From contig DATKRK010000293.1 in the NCBI GenBank assembly GCA_035532215.1, positions 1 through 35,275 on the forward strand: a stretch of DNA of 35,275 nt, in the 5' to 3' direction. Position numbers and translations under genes: made by a program. Under the pieces are notes generated by a model that made no database searches, was not told the DNA's origin, and saw only the letters and a list, made by a program, of their open reading frames with translations. The DNA comes from JAICIG01 sp035532215 (lineage in GTDB: Bacteria; Planctomycetota; Planctomycetia; Pirellulales; JAICIG01). Below are positions 1-8,025 of this stretch, in pieces; the stretch's first letter is position 1; the number at the start of each line of letters is the position of its first letter.

Positions 1-158
1 GCCGTCCACCAGCGGCAGACGGTGTCCCGAGTAACACCGAGCACATCGGCCATGTCGGCCTCGGTAAAGCCAAGCTCGACCCCACGCAAAGCACGCAAAC
101 GAAGCACTTCAAGGGCTTCATCGGACAATAATCGGCCGTCGGGCAATGCAATAGCCAT
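1..158 (-). pseudogene. IS630-type transposase N-terminus, cut by window edge
   Basis: Reading from an ATG at 158 toward base 1 gives about 52 residues starting MAIALPDGRLLSDEALEVLR, then a helix-turn-helix stretch ending in TRDTVCRWW. This matches the N-terminal DNA-binding region of IS630/Tc1-like transposases as I know the family. The catalytic DDE domain would lie outside the window, so I cannot tell whether the gene is intact. It marks a mobile element next to the SIR2 gene. The bases between 159 and 256 hold no gene I can recognise. Confidence 0.65.
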
Positions 159-256
159 AATTGCCGCCTATCACTTCACTTACATATGTTTCGGATCTGT
201 TTCCGGTAATGCTGTCGTGCAATTTACGTGCCGGGGTAATATTCGCCATCACACCT

Positions 257-1087
257 TCATCCCCGCATTTCCTCTAAGATCGCCGCCACATCCAAGGTAA
301 TATTCGACGTTCTCACAGGAATGACTCTTATGCGCCTGGCCTCAAAGAGCTCATATTCAAAGTCAGACGGATCCGGAACAATAATGTAAGCTCGATCACC
401 AGGAAGCGAGCCGCGTTTCTCCCAAAACTCGTCCGTAAACAACCTGAACAAATACGACACATTTGGATCTCGAAAGCTATAGCCGATGAACAGAACGACT
501 CGACCGAGCAGGTCGGCACGTAAGCGGTGGTCCAGCGCGGTCGACAACGACAACCTTGCTTCGTAGTCGGATTCAGTCAAAACTATCTGGTCCGGATGGT
601 CGAGGTCTCCATGAAACTTCACGATTTCGCAACCGCTTTGTGCAAGGCCCATCTGGGCCTCAACTGCGACTACCTTATGCGCCCTTTTGTGCAGGTCGAA
701 CGCGCGCTCTATAAAGTTATCGAAATTCGTTGTATAAAATAATTTGCATCTATCAAGCTTTGCCAGTTCGTCGTGAATCGTCGATCGCACAATAGCGCTG
801 TCAGGCGGGTCTAGCCTTGACAGCCAGTTGGTCAGCTTCGCCGTTTGTCCAGCATGTTTCTGCTTAAAGTATTCGAGGATCTGAAGGTCTGTGCCGCGGA
901 CCCGCGCCAAGTCCGGATCTTGAAACCCGAGCAGACTCGTAGCCTGCGCAACGAGCTCACCCCACGACGGTCCACGAAGCGTTTTTCCATTCTCTTTCCA
1001 TTCGAGCGACATTGAAACTCCCGCTCCCACAAATGGAAGCAGCCGCCCATCCCTGTATCGCTCTCTCAGTTCTGCCGGGCAAAGCAT
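257..1087 (-). CDS. SIR2-like domain protein (probable NAD-binding/NADase)
   Basis: The 276-residue protein shows the SIR2_2-type motifs in order: VGAGVS at residues 20-25 for the dinucleotide-binding loop, TTNFDNFIE at 119-127, KFHGD at 157-161 and GYSFRDPN at 202-209. SIR2-like domains of this class are known as NAD-degrading effectors in several anti-phage systems (for example Thoeris ThsA and DSR). Here the domain fills the whole protein, with no helicase, HerA or sensor partner beside it. The ATG at 1087 lies 3 bases after the stop of an upstream methyltransferase remnant and puts the glycine loop at the usual distance from the N-terminus. The gene sits beside a transposase, consistent with acquisition. 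An NAD-dependent role is inferred from motifs; catalytic activity is not shown. Confidence 0.8.
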   Translation of the reverse strand: MLCPAELRERYRDGRLLPFVGAGVSMSLEWKENGKTLRGPSWGELVAQATSLLGFQDPDLARVRGTDLQILEYFKQKHAGQTAKLTNWLSRLDPPDSAIVRSTIHDELAKLDRCKLFYTTNFDNFIERAFDLHKRAHKVVAVEAQMGLAQSGCEIVKFHGDLDHPDQIVLTESDYEARLSLSTALDHRLRADLLGRVVLFIGYSFRDPNVSYLFRLFTDEFWEKRGSLPGDRAYIIVPDPSDFEYELFEARRIRVIPVRTSNITLDVAAILEEMRG

Positions 1088-1090
1088 TTC

Positions 1091-1397
1091 TCAAACCTTT
1101 TGAGCCAAGATGCGAGTCAGCGAGTGGTAGTGCGGAATATTGTTGTGCGGATGCACTTCGTGTAGGTCGCGGTCCGTTGAGTGAACCAGGCGCCAACCAG
1201 AAAACGCCCGCTCGTATTGCAAATGCGGTAGCAAAGCGGGTTTAAAGCCCGGATGCGCTGCCAGGTCATGGAGGCGGTCATTGAAGGCAACGACTACGTT
1301 GTAACCTCCCAGCTTCCAGGAGCCGTATCATGCTTCCGGGAGACGTGCCCCAGAAGCATGGGCACGACCGATAACCGTCATCATACCCGCCGTCCAT
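1091..1397 (-). pseudogene. Class I SAM methyltransferase remnant with internal deletion
   Basis: An ATG at 1397 opens about 29 residues containing YDDGYRSCPCFWGTSPGS, resembling the N-terminus of small class I methyltransferases. The frame then shifts near 1300, and another frame continues GYNVVVAFNDRLHDL and ends HNNIPHYHSLTRILAQKV at the TGA at 1091-1093, typical of the C-terminus of the same family. The central SAM-binding part is missing, so about half the gene was lost by an internal deletion. It cannot encode an active enzyme. Its stop lies 3 bases before the SIR2 start, so the promoter of the old gene may now drive the SIR2 gene. Family assignment is from memory of the motifs. Confidence 0.6.
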
Positions 1398-1409
1398 CTT
1401 AGAACCTAC

Positions 1410-1682
1410 TCACAGTGAATCGATGAATGCTTTTACCGCGCGACGGTATTCGCTTCGCCCCGTCCAATTATATAGAACGGCGTGACTTAATCCAATCATC
1501 TCCTCAACCTCAGCTTCGACGCGCGCGTGTCGAAGTGTAATAAAATCGACGATCGAAATATCGCCACCCTCTCGTTGCTGGTAGAATCTGTAAGCTAAGT
1601 CGGGTGTCGTGTGAACGAATAGCACGCCGATTTGAATTGGTTGCAACTCGCCCACCGCTTGCCACAAGTCATTGAGCAGCAA
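1410..1682 (-). pseudogene. C-terminal fragment of unrecognised gene (P-loop kinase-like tail?)
   Basis: The 90-residue reading frame, from a TTG at 1682, has normal protein composition: a hydrophobic strand IQIGVLFVHTT, then DLAYRFYQQREGGDI, and an end AVLYNWTGRSEYRRAVKAFI. There is no ATG and no ribosome binding site; a stop precedes it by six codons, and the first part starts abruptly inside a helix-strand pattern. I read it as the surviving C-terminal part of a larger gene, perhaps a nucleotide-kinase-like protein. The family guess is weak. It lies about 10 bases upstream of the methyltransferase remnant on the same strand. Confidence 0.4.
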
Positions 1683-1704
1683 TGCATTGCACGGCGAGTG
1701 CTAG

Positions 1705-1848
1705 CATGAAAAGAAGCGACCTCCGATTCAAGAGCGTTTCTGGGAGCAGTTGCGCCGCGCGGATCCGATTTCTTATATCGCGATGGGCGACAACGATGTT
1801 GTCGTCTCAATGCGACGCGAGTTTATCGAGGAGTTGATTCGACCCTGA
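1705..1848 (+). pseudogene. C-terminal fragment of unrecognised gene, plus strand
   Basis: A stop-to-stop frame of 47 residues reads RPPIQERFWEQLRRADPI, then YIAMGDNDVVVSMRREFIEE and a TGA at 1846. Its composition is protein-like (aromatic and charged residues alternating) although it has no usable start codon before an internal ATG. It begins immediately after an in-frame TAG at 1702, so the upstream part has been replaced by the neighbouring minus-strand fragment. I do not recognise the family. The junction near 1690-1705 joins two truncated genes and probably marks a deletion or recombination point. Confidence 0.3.
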
Positions 1849-1913
1849 ATCTCGGGCGCACAGACCACTTTTGCGATGGCTTTCAGAAACACTCGATCAT
1901 CGCCAACTCGCGG

Positions 1914-2210
1914 CTACCCGCCCGCCATCGCACCGATCACATAAAGCGGCTCGGCGCCCGAGGCGACGGCCGCAGGCAGCGGGGCGTCGGGCGGCTGGTT
2001 GGAAAGATCTTCAAGGCAGGCGAAGAATCGCAAGAAGGGCCGGCGTTGGTGCGTGACGTGGTCGCGGATCGTGCCGCAAAGCACCGGATAACGGGCTTCC
2101 AGCGCGTCGAGCGCCGAAGCGAGCGTCGCCGGCCCCTCGATTTCGAGCTGCACTTCGCCTTCGACCGCAGCCAGTTTGCGCAGATGGTGCGGCAACACGA
2201 CGCGAATCAT
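1914..2210 (-). CDS. MoaD/ThiS-like small sulfur-carrier protein
   Basis: The 98-residue product starts MIRVVLPHHLRKLA, continues through an acidic ubiquitin-like core (VQLEIEGPATLASALDALE), and ends in AMAGG. The terminal Gly-Gly is the feature adenylated and thiocarboxylated in MoaD, ThiS and related carriers, so the protein is likely a beta-grasp sulfur carrier or conjugable tag. The ATG at 2208-2210 overlaps the TGA of the upstream propeller gene (ATGA), which indicates translational coupling. No moaE, thiG or other cofactor genes are near, so ordinary molybdopterin or thiamine synthesis is not suggested by context. In actinobacteria and others I recall the same pairing with a sialidase-like propeller protein; its role is unknown to me. 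Confidence 0.8.
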   Translation of the reverse strand: MIRVVLPHHLRKLAAVEGEVQLEIEGPATLASALDALEARYPVLCGTIRDHVTHQRRPFLRFFACLEDLSNQPPDAPLPAAVASGAEPLYVIGAMAGG

Positions 2211-3325
2211 CGTAGCGTCTGGACTTCGACGGAAAGGACGGCCGGTAGATCGCGGACGATCGGCGCCCAACGGTCGCCCCCGTCGGCCGAGCAGTAAACC
2301 TGCCCGCCGGTCGTGCCGAAGTAGACGCCGCACTCGTCGAGCGAATCGACCGCCATCGCGTCGCGGAGCACGTTGACGTAGCAATCGCGCTCGGGCAGCC
2401 CCTTGCCGAGCGGCTCCCACTCGTTGCCGCCCGAGCGGCTGCGGTAGACGCGCAGCTTGCCGTCGATCGGGTAATGCTCCGAGTCGCTCTTGATCGGCAC
2501 GACGTAGACCGTTTCAGGCTCGTGCGCATGAACGTCGATCGCGAAGCCGAAGTCGGTCGGCAAATCGCCGCTGATCTCGTGCCACGAGTCGCCAGCGTCG
2601 TTGCTGCGCATCACGTCCCAGTGCTTTTGCATGAACAGCACGCCCGGCCGCGCGGCGTGCATGGCGATGTGGTGCACGCAGTGGCCGACTTCGGCATTGG
2701 GGTCGGGCAGCTCGTACTTCGAGACCAGCCCGCGATTGATCGGCCGCCAAGTCTGGCCGCCGTCATCGGTGCGGAACGTGCCGGCCGCCGAAATGGCGAC
2801 GAAAATGCGGTTCGCCTCGCTCGGGTCGAGCACGATCGTGTGCAGGCCCATGCCGCCGGCGCCGGGCTGCCAGAGCTTGCCGGAACCGTGATTGCGCAAT
2901 CCGGCCAGTTCACGCCACGTCTGGCCGCCGTCGGTCGTGCGGAACATGGCGGCGTCTTCGGCGCCGGCATAGACCGTGTCGGGATCGGTCAGCGAAGGTT
3001 CGAGATGCCAGATGCGCTTGAATTCCCAGGGGTGCGGCGTGCCGTCGTACCAGAGGTGCGTGCCGGTTTCGCCTTCGTAGGCGAACTTGTTATCCACTGG
3101 CGCCCAAGTCTGGCCTCCGTCGTTGGAGCGCTGGATCAACTGCCCGAACCAGCCGCTCGACTGCGACGCATAGATGCGGTCGGGATCGACGGGCGAGGCC
3201 TTGATGTGGTAAATCTCCCAGCCGCCGAAATGCGGGCCGCTGACGTCCCACCGCTCGCGCTTGCCGTCGGATGTGAGAATGAACGCGCCTTTGCGAGTTC
3301 CGACTAAAACGCGCACTCCGCTCAT
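2207..3325 (-). CDS. BNR/Asp-box beta-propeller protein (exo-sialidase-like)
   Basis: The 372-residue protein contains repeated Asp-box motifs: SNDGGQTW, TTDGGQTW, TDDGGQTW, SNDAGDSW and SADGGDRW, plus the degenerate SGGNEW. Their spacing fits a propeller of six or seven blades, as in sialidase-like and VPS10-like folds. No signal peptide is seen, so it should be cytoplasmic. The Asp-box is structural, and I see no complete sialidase arginine triad, so the usual name exo-alpha-sialidase should not be taken as a proven activity. The ATG at 3325 follows an AGGAAA ribosome binding site. The next gene overlaps by four bases and encodes a sulfur carrier, so the two proteins probably act together. 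Confidence 0.85.
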   Translation of the reverse strand: MSGVRVLVGTRKGAFILTSDGKRERWDVSGPHFGGWEIYHIKASPVDPDRIYASQSSGWFGQLIQRSNDGGQTWAPVDNKFAYEGETGTHLWYDGTPHPWEFKRIWHLEPSLTDPDTVYAGAEDAAMFRTTDGGQTWRELAGLRNHGSGKLWQPGAGGMGLHTIVLDPSEANRIFVAISAAGTFRTDDGGQTWRPINRGLVSKYELPDPNAEVGHCVHHIAMHAARPGVLFMQKHWDVMRSNDAGDSWHEISGDLPTDFGFAIDVHAHEPETVYVVPIKSDSEHYPIDGKLRVYRSRSGGNEWEPLGKGLPERDCYVNVLRDAMAVDSLDECGVYFGTTGGQVYCSADGGDRWAPIVRDLPAVLSVEVQTLR

Positions 3326-3576
3326 TGCCGCTTTCCTTTCTGTGCTGTTGCCAAGCTAGGGGGCGATTTTGATTGTTTCCGACTTATTCCAAGGAAACGG
3401 CCGGCGCCGATTGGCGGATCGACAACAGCGCGCGAACTCATGCGTATTGAAATGATTGTGTAGCGATTGCTAAAAATAATGCCCCATGCTCGGCTGTCAA
3501 GACGCATGGTGCAGCAACCGACAAAAAATGGGCCGTGCAAGCGGAAGCGGCTGATGGTTCGACGCCGTTTGCTTGC

Positions 3577-4383
3577 TCAGCGAGATTGGCGTTGCCGCAA
3601 GGCTTCGTAAAAGATCACTGCGGCGGCGGCCGAGATATTCAGGCTGTCGGCGGCGCCGCACATCGGCAATTTGACGGGCGTAACGTCAGGGCCCGACCAG
3701 ATGTCGGAAAGCCCGGCTGCCTCGCTGCCCAGGACGATTGCCGCGTCGCCGGCGTAAGAGACGTCGGTGTAAAGCCGCTCGGCATCGACGCGGGCCGCGA
3801 ACACGCGGAAGCTCCGCTCGGCGAGCCAGCGTTTGGTTTCTTCGGCCGATGCGGCGGCGACGGGCAAAGTGAAAACCGTGCCCAGGCTGGCCCGAATCAC
3901 GTTGGGACTGAAAAGATCGACGCCATGTCCGGCGGCGATCAAGGCCGAAACCCCCGCGGCGTCGGCGCTGCGCAGCACGGCCCCAAGATTGCCGGGCTTT
4001 TCAACGCCTTCTACGACGGCCACGAGGGCGCCCGACGGCGGCTTGAGATCGTCCAATCGCGCCGCAGGCGTTCGCGCCACGCCGAGTACGCCTTCGGCCC
4101 GGTCGCCGAAAGCCAACTTGGCGAACACCTCGGGCGTGACGGGCAGAATCTCGGCGCCGCACGAATCGAGCGAATCGAGCAACCGCCGCGCTTCGACCGT
4201 TCGGCAAAGCGGCTCGCAAACGAAGATTTCGCGCAATGCGACGCCCGCTGTGATCGCCCGACGCAGCTCGCGCACGCCGTCGATCAGGATACGGTGTTGT
4301 TTGTCGCGCTGCCGGCGCTCGCGCAGCTTGGCAGCGTCTTTGACGCGCTGGTTTTGCAGGCTGGTGATCGGCGGCGACGACAT
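3577..4383 (-). CDS. SpoU/TrmH-family RNA 2'-O-methyltransferase
   Basis: The 268-residue protein has an N-terminal substrate-binding domain (residues 1-105, starting ITSLQNQRVKDAAKLRERR) followed by a SPOUT knot domain. The three SpoU motifs are present: EKPGNLGAVLRSADAAG at 128-144, VLGSEAAGL near 217-225, and LPMCGAADSLNISAA near 239-254. These bind AdoMet and place the catalytic arginine and asparagine. Length and layout match 23S rRNA ribose methyltransferases such as RlmB and TsnR; the exact target nucleotide cannot be read from sequence. It stands alone, with short intergenic regions on both sides. Confidence 0.92.
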   Translation of the reverse strand: MSSPPITSLQNQRVKDAAKLRERRQRDKQHRILIDGVRELRRAITAGVALREIFVCEPLCRTVEARRLLDSLDSCGAEILPVTPEVFAKLAFGDRAEGVLGVARTPAARLDDLKPPSGALVAVVEGVEKPGNLGAVLRSADAAGVSALIAAGHGVDLFSPNVIRASLGTVFTLPVAAASAEETKRWLAERSFRVFAARVDAERLYTDVSYAGDAAIVLGSEAAGLSDIWSGPDVTPVKLPMCGAADSLNISAAAAVIFYEALRQRQSR

Positions 4384-4422
4384 TTAGCGACTATAGCCTG
4401 TGGCGCCCGCTGGACGGAGTGA

Positions 4423-4545
4423 GCCACGGATGAAACACGGATAAAATCAAATGAAACTTCGCTTTCCACCGCACGCAAGTAGAGTTCGAACGCACGGTCC
4501 TCTTTGTGTATCTTATCCGTGTTCGATCCGTGTTTCATCCGTGGC
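4423..4545. repeat. Inverted repeat with ATCCGTG arms
   Basis: The left arm at 4423-4444 reads GCCACGGATGAAACACGGAT and onward; the right arm at 4513-4545 contains TTATCCGTGTT and then GTTTCATCCGTGGC, pairing with the left arm around a small internal duplication. After it, CTAAAGTCCGTGG occurs twice in tandem. The structure lies in the gene-free stretch between two methyltransferase genes, upstream of 3577-4383 and downstream of 4628-5473. It may act as a terminator-like hairpin in RNA. I see no gene in the stretch. Confidence 0.6.
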
Positions 4546-4627
4546 TAAAGTCCGTGGCTAAAGTCCGTGGGGCGTGGCTCGTTTTGCACGACAATCGCCA
4601 ACCCTTGTTTCTAGTGGCGACAACGCC

Positions 4628-5473
4628 CTAAGTGGCCAATCGCGCCATCGCCCCGCAGGGCAGTTGGCGGCGGCCGACCGTGCCAACCGACATTTCGCCG
4701 GTTTCGATCTTGCCGGCGCCGAACGCCTGCGCCATCAAGCGTCCCAATTCATCCGGCCCGAAGCCAGGCGAATGACAACTCAGCAGGATGAAGCGGCGAT
4801 CGGCCTCGGTCAGTTCGGCGCAAAGCGAAAGCAGTTCCGGCAGCCCCTCGGCCAGCTTCCAGATTTCGCCCTTGGGTCCGTGGCCGTAGCTGGGCGGATC
4901 GAGAATCACGGCCTGATATCGGTTGCCCCGTTTTAACTCGCGGCGGACGAACAGGATCGCATCTTCGGCGATCCAGCGAATCGGCGCCTCGGCCAGGCCC
5001 GAAAGCTCGGCGTTGTGCCGAGCCCAGGCGACCGTGTTGCGGGCGGCATCGACGTGCGCCAACTCGGCGCCAGCCCCCGCGGCCGCCAAGGTGCTGCCGC
5101 CGGTATAGGCGAACAGGTTCAAGACCTTGAGCGGCCCGATGGCTTGCCGCACCTCGTCGGCGATCCAATCCCAGTTGGCCGCCTGCTCTGGAAATACGCC
5201 CAGGTGGCCGAAGTCGGTGAGCTTCAGTTCGAACCGTAGAGGGCCGTGCGCGATTGTCCACGGCGAAGGCGCCGCGGCGCCGTTCGATTGCCAGACGCCA
5301 TTGTCTCCGCTCGTTCGCTGGTAACAGGCGACGGCTTGTTTCCACTGGCCTGGATCGGTCGGCGACGCGTCGTCGGCGGCTGGGCAGAGACGCTCGAGCA
5401 CGACGCCGCCGAAACGTTCGAGCTTACGGCCGTCGCCGAAGTCCAAAAGCTGATACTCGTCGGAAGTGAACAT
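4628..5473 (-). CDS. RlmI/RlmK-like class I SAM-dependent methyltransferase
   Basis: With the ATG at 5473 the protein has 281 residues and starts MFTSDEYQLLDFGDGRKLER. A hairpin-rich N-terminal half leads into a Rossmann methyltransferase with motif I VLNLFAYTGG at 117-126 and motif IV DPPSYGHGPKGE at 192-203. This motif pair is typical of the COG1092 family (RlmI, RlmK C-terminal domain), which modifies 23S rRNA cytosine or guanine. I chose this start over an in-frame ATG 60 bases upstream because that extension is arginine/glycine-rich and lacks family features. The N-terminal PUA domain of RlmI is absent, so the substrate may differ. Confidence 0.85.
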   Translation of the reverse strand: MFTSDEYQLLDFGDGRKLERFGGVVLERLCPAADDASPTDPGQWKQAVACYQRTSGDNGVWQSNGAAAPSPWTIAHGPLRFELKLTDFGHLGVFPEQAANWDWIADEVRQAIGPLKVLNLFAYTGGSTLAAAGAGAELAHVDAARNTVAWARHNAELSGLAEAPIRWIAEDAILFVRRELKRGNRYQAVILDPPSYGHGPKGEIWKLAEGLPELLSLCAELTEADRRFILLSCHSPGFGPDELGRLMAQAFGAGKIETGEMSVGTVGRRQLPCGAMARLAT

Positions 5474-5536
5474 CGCGAAGTTTCCCGGTTCGCCCCGAAA
5501 TCGGCCGCCTCCGCTTCGGCAGGCACGCTCCACGGA

Positions 5537-5791
5537 TCACGCCTTGCGATCTATTTTCCTCGAACGTCTCTGCGAACTCTTGCGGTGCAGCCGGTAGCAG
5601 ACGCCCGCTTTCGAACGGATGTGATCGCCTTCGCGCTGCAGCTTCCAGTCGCCCATGTGCTTGGCGTTACAGACCGGCTTGTTCGTGAGCGGGTCGATGC
5701 GCGTGTGGTATGAGCCAACCGCCAGATCACGCGTCATCCGGGTAAGGGCCATTTTCAAGCTCACTGGAGCTTTCTCGCGCCTGACTGGCAA
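5537..5791 (-). pseudogene. Remnant of ygiQ-like gene, C-terminal segment A
   Basis: An 84-codon reading frame contains, at 5630-5728, the segment DLAVGSYHTRIDPLTNKPV followed by NAKHMGDWKLQR. The intact ygiQ product in this window has DLAACMYHTGIDPLTNKPV and IAKHLRDRKLQR at the same place (around residues 551-581). The match then stops and the remaining codons do not resemble ygiQ. This is therefore a short, diverged piece of a second ygiQ copy, not a separate gene. It lies at the border between the core methyltransferase gene and the DUF3800 gene. Confidence 0.7.
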
Positions 5792-5813
5792 TCAAGAGCA
5801 CTTGTGCATCTGG

Positions 5814-6764
5814 TCAGGGAATTGGTGCATGTCCCCGCTCTTGGCAAATTAAACAGCCGCAACTTCCGGCTGGCACGTAATGCCGCAAGCCATGAAGCTT
5901 CCCCAAATTGTCCCGGTCGAAGCGGTGGAAAACCCGCTGGAAGTTCTTTTCCTCGTAGCTACCGGCAGCCGCGTTCTTGTCGAGATATCGCCTGACCGCA
6001 TAGGCGCAAATATCGACCAGTTGGAGACCGCCGACGCGATCGCTTGCTGTAAAGAAGGGCACGTCGATTACGTGCTGCATCTTCCCCCACGGATGCCCGC
6101 GTCGCCTGTAGTCCTTGAATTGGTTGACGATGGACGCTTCTGTCGAATAATCCTGATCGAGGACAAGCAAACCATTATCGATTTTCCGCCGGGGGCTCAT
6201 CTTCAATTTCCAATCGTCTCTGCGCTTTAGAAACGCATCGAACCGCGACACGACCTGTTCAAAGGCCTGACGCACGGGATCGATGTGTCCGGCGGCAACG
6301 CCCGGATGGGCTTTCAAGACGGCCTCCCCAAACAGAATAATTCCTCTGTGCGCACCAACGAGATCGAGCGCGTCTTCAAGAAGACTAGAGCGTTCCTGGC
6401 GGGTTAGATGGATAAACGACTCCGTCCGCTTGTACTTTTTCTCTCTGGCCTTTTTCGCCTTGGCCGTAGGCTCGGCCGCGATCTTCGCGTGGCGAATCGC
6501 GGTTACCCTCGCTCGGCGGTCCGTCCATGACATTCCGGCAAAGCCCGGGATTTCGTCCTGCTCCTTGATGGTGCAAGCGAATTCAGCCGCATGCAACTCG
6601 AACTCATCGCCAGGCTGGCAGTAGCCGCTCTTGAGCCCGTTCAGCCGCTTATCCAGGGCGAACCAGGTGCCTTCGTGGACGGCGAGTCCCAAAAGTACGT
6701 AGTGGCGCGTATTGGCGTCTGATAGATCGGCTGCACCAGAAGCATCCGCGTAGAGAAGAAACAT
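5814..6764 (-). CDS. DUF3800 family protein
   Basis: The product begins MFLLYADASGAADLSD and soon gives YVLLGLAV, the N-terminal signature of DUF3800, a family predicted to have an RNase H-like fold. A late acidic and hydrophobic segment, GLQLVDICAYAVRRYLDK, is the usual C-terminal family motif, and the end carries CGCLICQERG, a possible Cys cluster. A lysine-rich insert KAKKAREKKYKR lies near residues 102-113. The chosen ATG at 6764 gives 316 residues; a TTG start 13 codons upstream is possible. DUF3800 proteins are frequent in accessory regions and appear in defence-related contexts, but no activity is established to my knowledge. It is a lone gene bounded by ygiQ remnants. Confidence 0.8.
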   Translation of the reverse strand: MFLLYADASGAADLSDANTRHYVLLGLAVHEGTWFALDKRLNGLKSGYCQPGDEFELHAAEFACTIKEQDEIPGFAGMSWTDRRARVTAIRHAKIAAEPTAKAKKAREKKYKRTESFIHLTRQERSSLLEDALDLVGAHRGIILFGEAVLKAHPGVAAGHIDPVRQAFEQVVSRFDAFLKRRDDWKLKMSPRRKIDNGLLVLDQDYSTEASIVNQFKDYRRRGHPWGKMQHVIDVPFFTASDRVGGLQLVDICAYAVRRYLDKNAAAGSYEEKNFQRVFHRFDRDNLGKLHGLRHYVPAGSCGCLICQERGHAPIP

Positions 6765-6803
6765 GAGCAGAAAAATGGAGGCCCGGGAGGGGTTTAGCCC
6801 CAA

Positions 6804-7228
6804 CGTGCCGTAGCACTCCCAGGCCTTGAATGCGATGGTAGACTCGCTAACTTATTCTAGCCCTCGGCCGCCTGTAAATCAATTCCGTTGTTTGTTTTTT
6901 GCCGATTTCCGTCGCCGAAGATCGGCTAGTGAAGAAGATGCCAGAAGCGGTAGGAACGTTCGTACCGTTCCGTTTCTTCGTCGGATGTCACGCTCGCCTG
7001 CTTGAATGATTTTTGCGAGGGCGATTCGGCTCCGCCGCGTAGATTGATTCGGGACATCGCGCCTTGGTCGGAGTCGGTCGCCCATCCTCGCGATGACGCG
7101 CGGTTACGATGGAGCCCATGATCCATTGGCAGCGCGCGTCCGTCGCATCGACTGAGGCGATGAAGCCGCGCGTGGGCGGAGCCCTTAAGCCGTCGAGGAT
7201 GAGGTCGAGATAGCTAAACAACAGTCGG
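6804..7228. other. Gene-free stretch between DUF3800 gene and ygiQ remnant
   Basis: About 420 bases hold several short frames on the minus strand, none with convincing composition or a ribosome binding site. One frame ends ETERYERSYRFWHLLH near 6928, which could be the tail of a lost gene, but nothing upstream supports it. The stretch includes the presumed promoter of the DUF3800 gene near 6804-6890, which is AT-rich (TTGTTTGTTTTTTGCC at 6888-6903). Confidence 0.35.
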
Positions 7229-7459
7229 CTACGGTCGCGGGCCCGAACCCCCGCCTTTTCGTTTGCGCTCTTTGTCCTGGCGGCGCGCCGTTTTGCGCCC
7301 TGGCCGGTAGCCGGCTTTCGGCAAGCCCCGCTCCCCAGATTTGTCGCCCTTGGCCGGGTTGGCGATGCTGTGGTAGTGGTCGTGCGGGGCGCTGGCTCGC
7401 TTGCGGCGGGCCTCGATCGCTTCGCGCGGCGGACGGTCTGCAATCAGCCAGTCGCAGCC
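7229..7459 (-). pseudogene. Remnant of ygiQ-like gene, C-terminal segment B
   Basis: A minus-strand frame from 7459 to a TAG at 7229 encodes 76 residues: GCDWLIADRPPREAIE, then HDHYHSIANPAKG, SGERGLPKAGYRPGRK and a basic tail. The intact ygiQ product ends with GCDCLIADRPPEAALD, GDHYHSIANPAKG, AGERGLPNHGYRPGRK and a similar basic tail. Homology begins exactly at GCD, immediately after an in-frame TGA. The protein identity is high but not complete (roughly two thirds by eye), so this is an old or foreign copy rather than a recent duplication. It separates the DUF3800 gene from the HEPN gene pair. Confidence 0.8.
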
Positions 7460-7581
7460 TCAGGGAATCGGCCAAGAACTTAGCAGCGTTCTTCGCCGTC
7501 CTTCTGCCGTGCCATGTTATCGACCCCCTTGCTGCCGTTAGTTTGGACACGATGTTGTCGCCGATGGCCTAACCAGATGAA

Positions 7582-8025
7582 TCACCACTGCACTGGCAAG
7601 TAGCTGAAAAAAGTACACAGGTATTTCCGAGCCGCCGCCGCCTCAAGCGGCTCGGGCTGATCTTCACGTTCGTGGACCAGGCTGTTTCGATACTCCCGGA
7701 CCAGGTGCGCATTCTCTAAGTCCGTGTCGGGGATGCTGCGCCGCGCCGCCAACGCCTCGAATAAGTCATGCGTTTTGATATCTGTCCCCCACGTGACATC
7801 CCAATACTGCCTCGCGCCCGTCTCGAATTCCGCGAACAGACGCATTATGTAGGTTCCTTCAAGGTTTCGTGAAGCAGTGACAATCTCGCCGTGCCGAAGG
7901 TCTTGAAGGAGAATCGTGGGATCGTGTTGCGCGTGTTCCAAAAAACGATCAGCGGCTTGCCGCATCGCCACGTGCTCTCGCTCAACGGCTTTAATTCGGG
8001 ACTGCCATTGATGCCTAGTGGGCAT
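7582..8025 (-). CDS. HEPN-type protein with R-x4-H motif (candidate RNase effector)
   Basis: The 147-residue, mostly helical protein carries RNSLVH at residues 113-118 in the context LVREYRNSLVHER. The pattern R-x4-H with a following acidic residue is the catalytic signature of HEPN ribonucleases found in toxins and defence systems. The length fits a single HEPN domain of two helix pairs, with the motif near the start of the last helix. The ATG at 8025 overlaps the stop of the upstream 216-residue gene by 11 bases, so the two are co-translated. No MNT nucleotidyltransferase, the common antitoxin partner of HEPN, is present. The toxin role is inference; it could also be a non-catalytic HEPN domain. 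Confidence 0.65.
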   Translation of the reverse strand: MPTRHQWQSRIKAVEREHVAMRQAADRFLEHAQHDPTILLQDLRHGEIVTASRNLEGTYIMRLFAEFETGARQYWDVTWGTDIKTHDLFEALAARRSIPDTDLENAHLVREYRNSLVHEREDQPEPLEAAAARKYLCTFFSYLPVQW

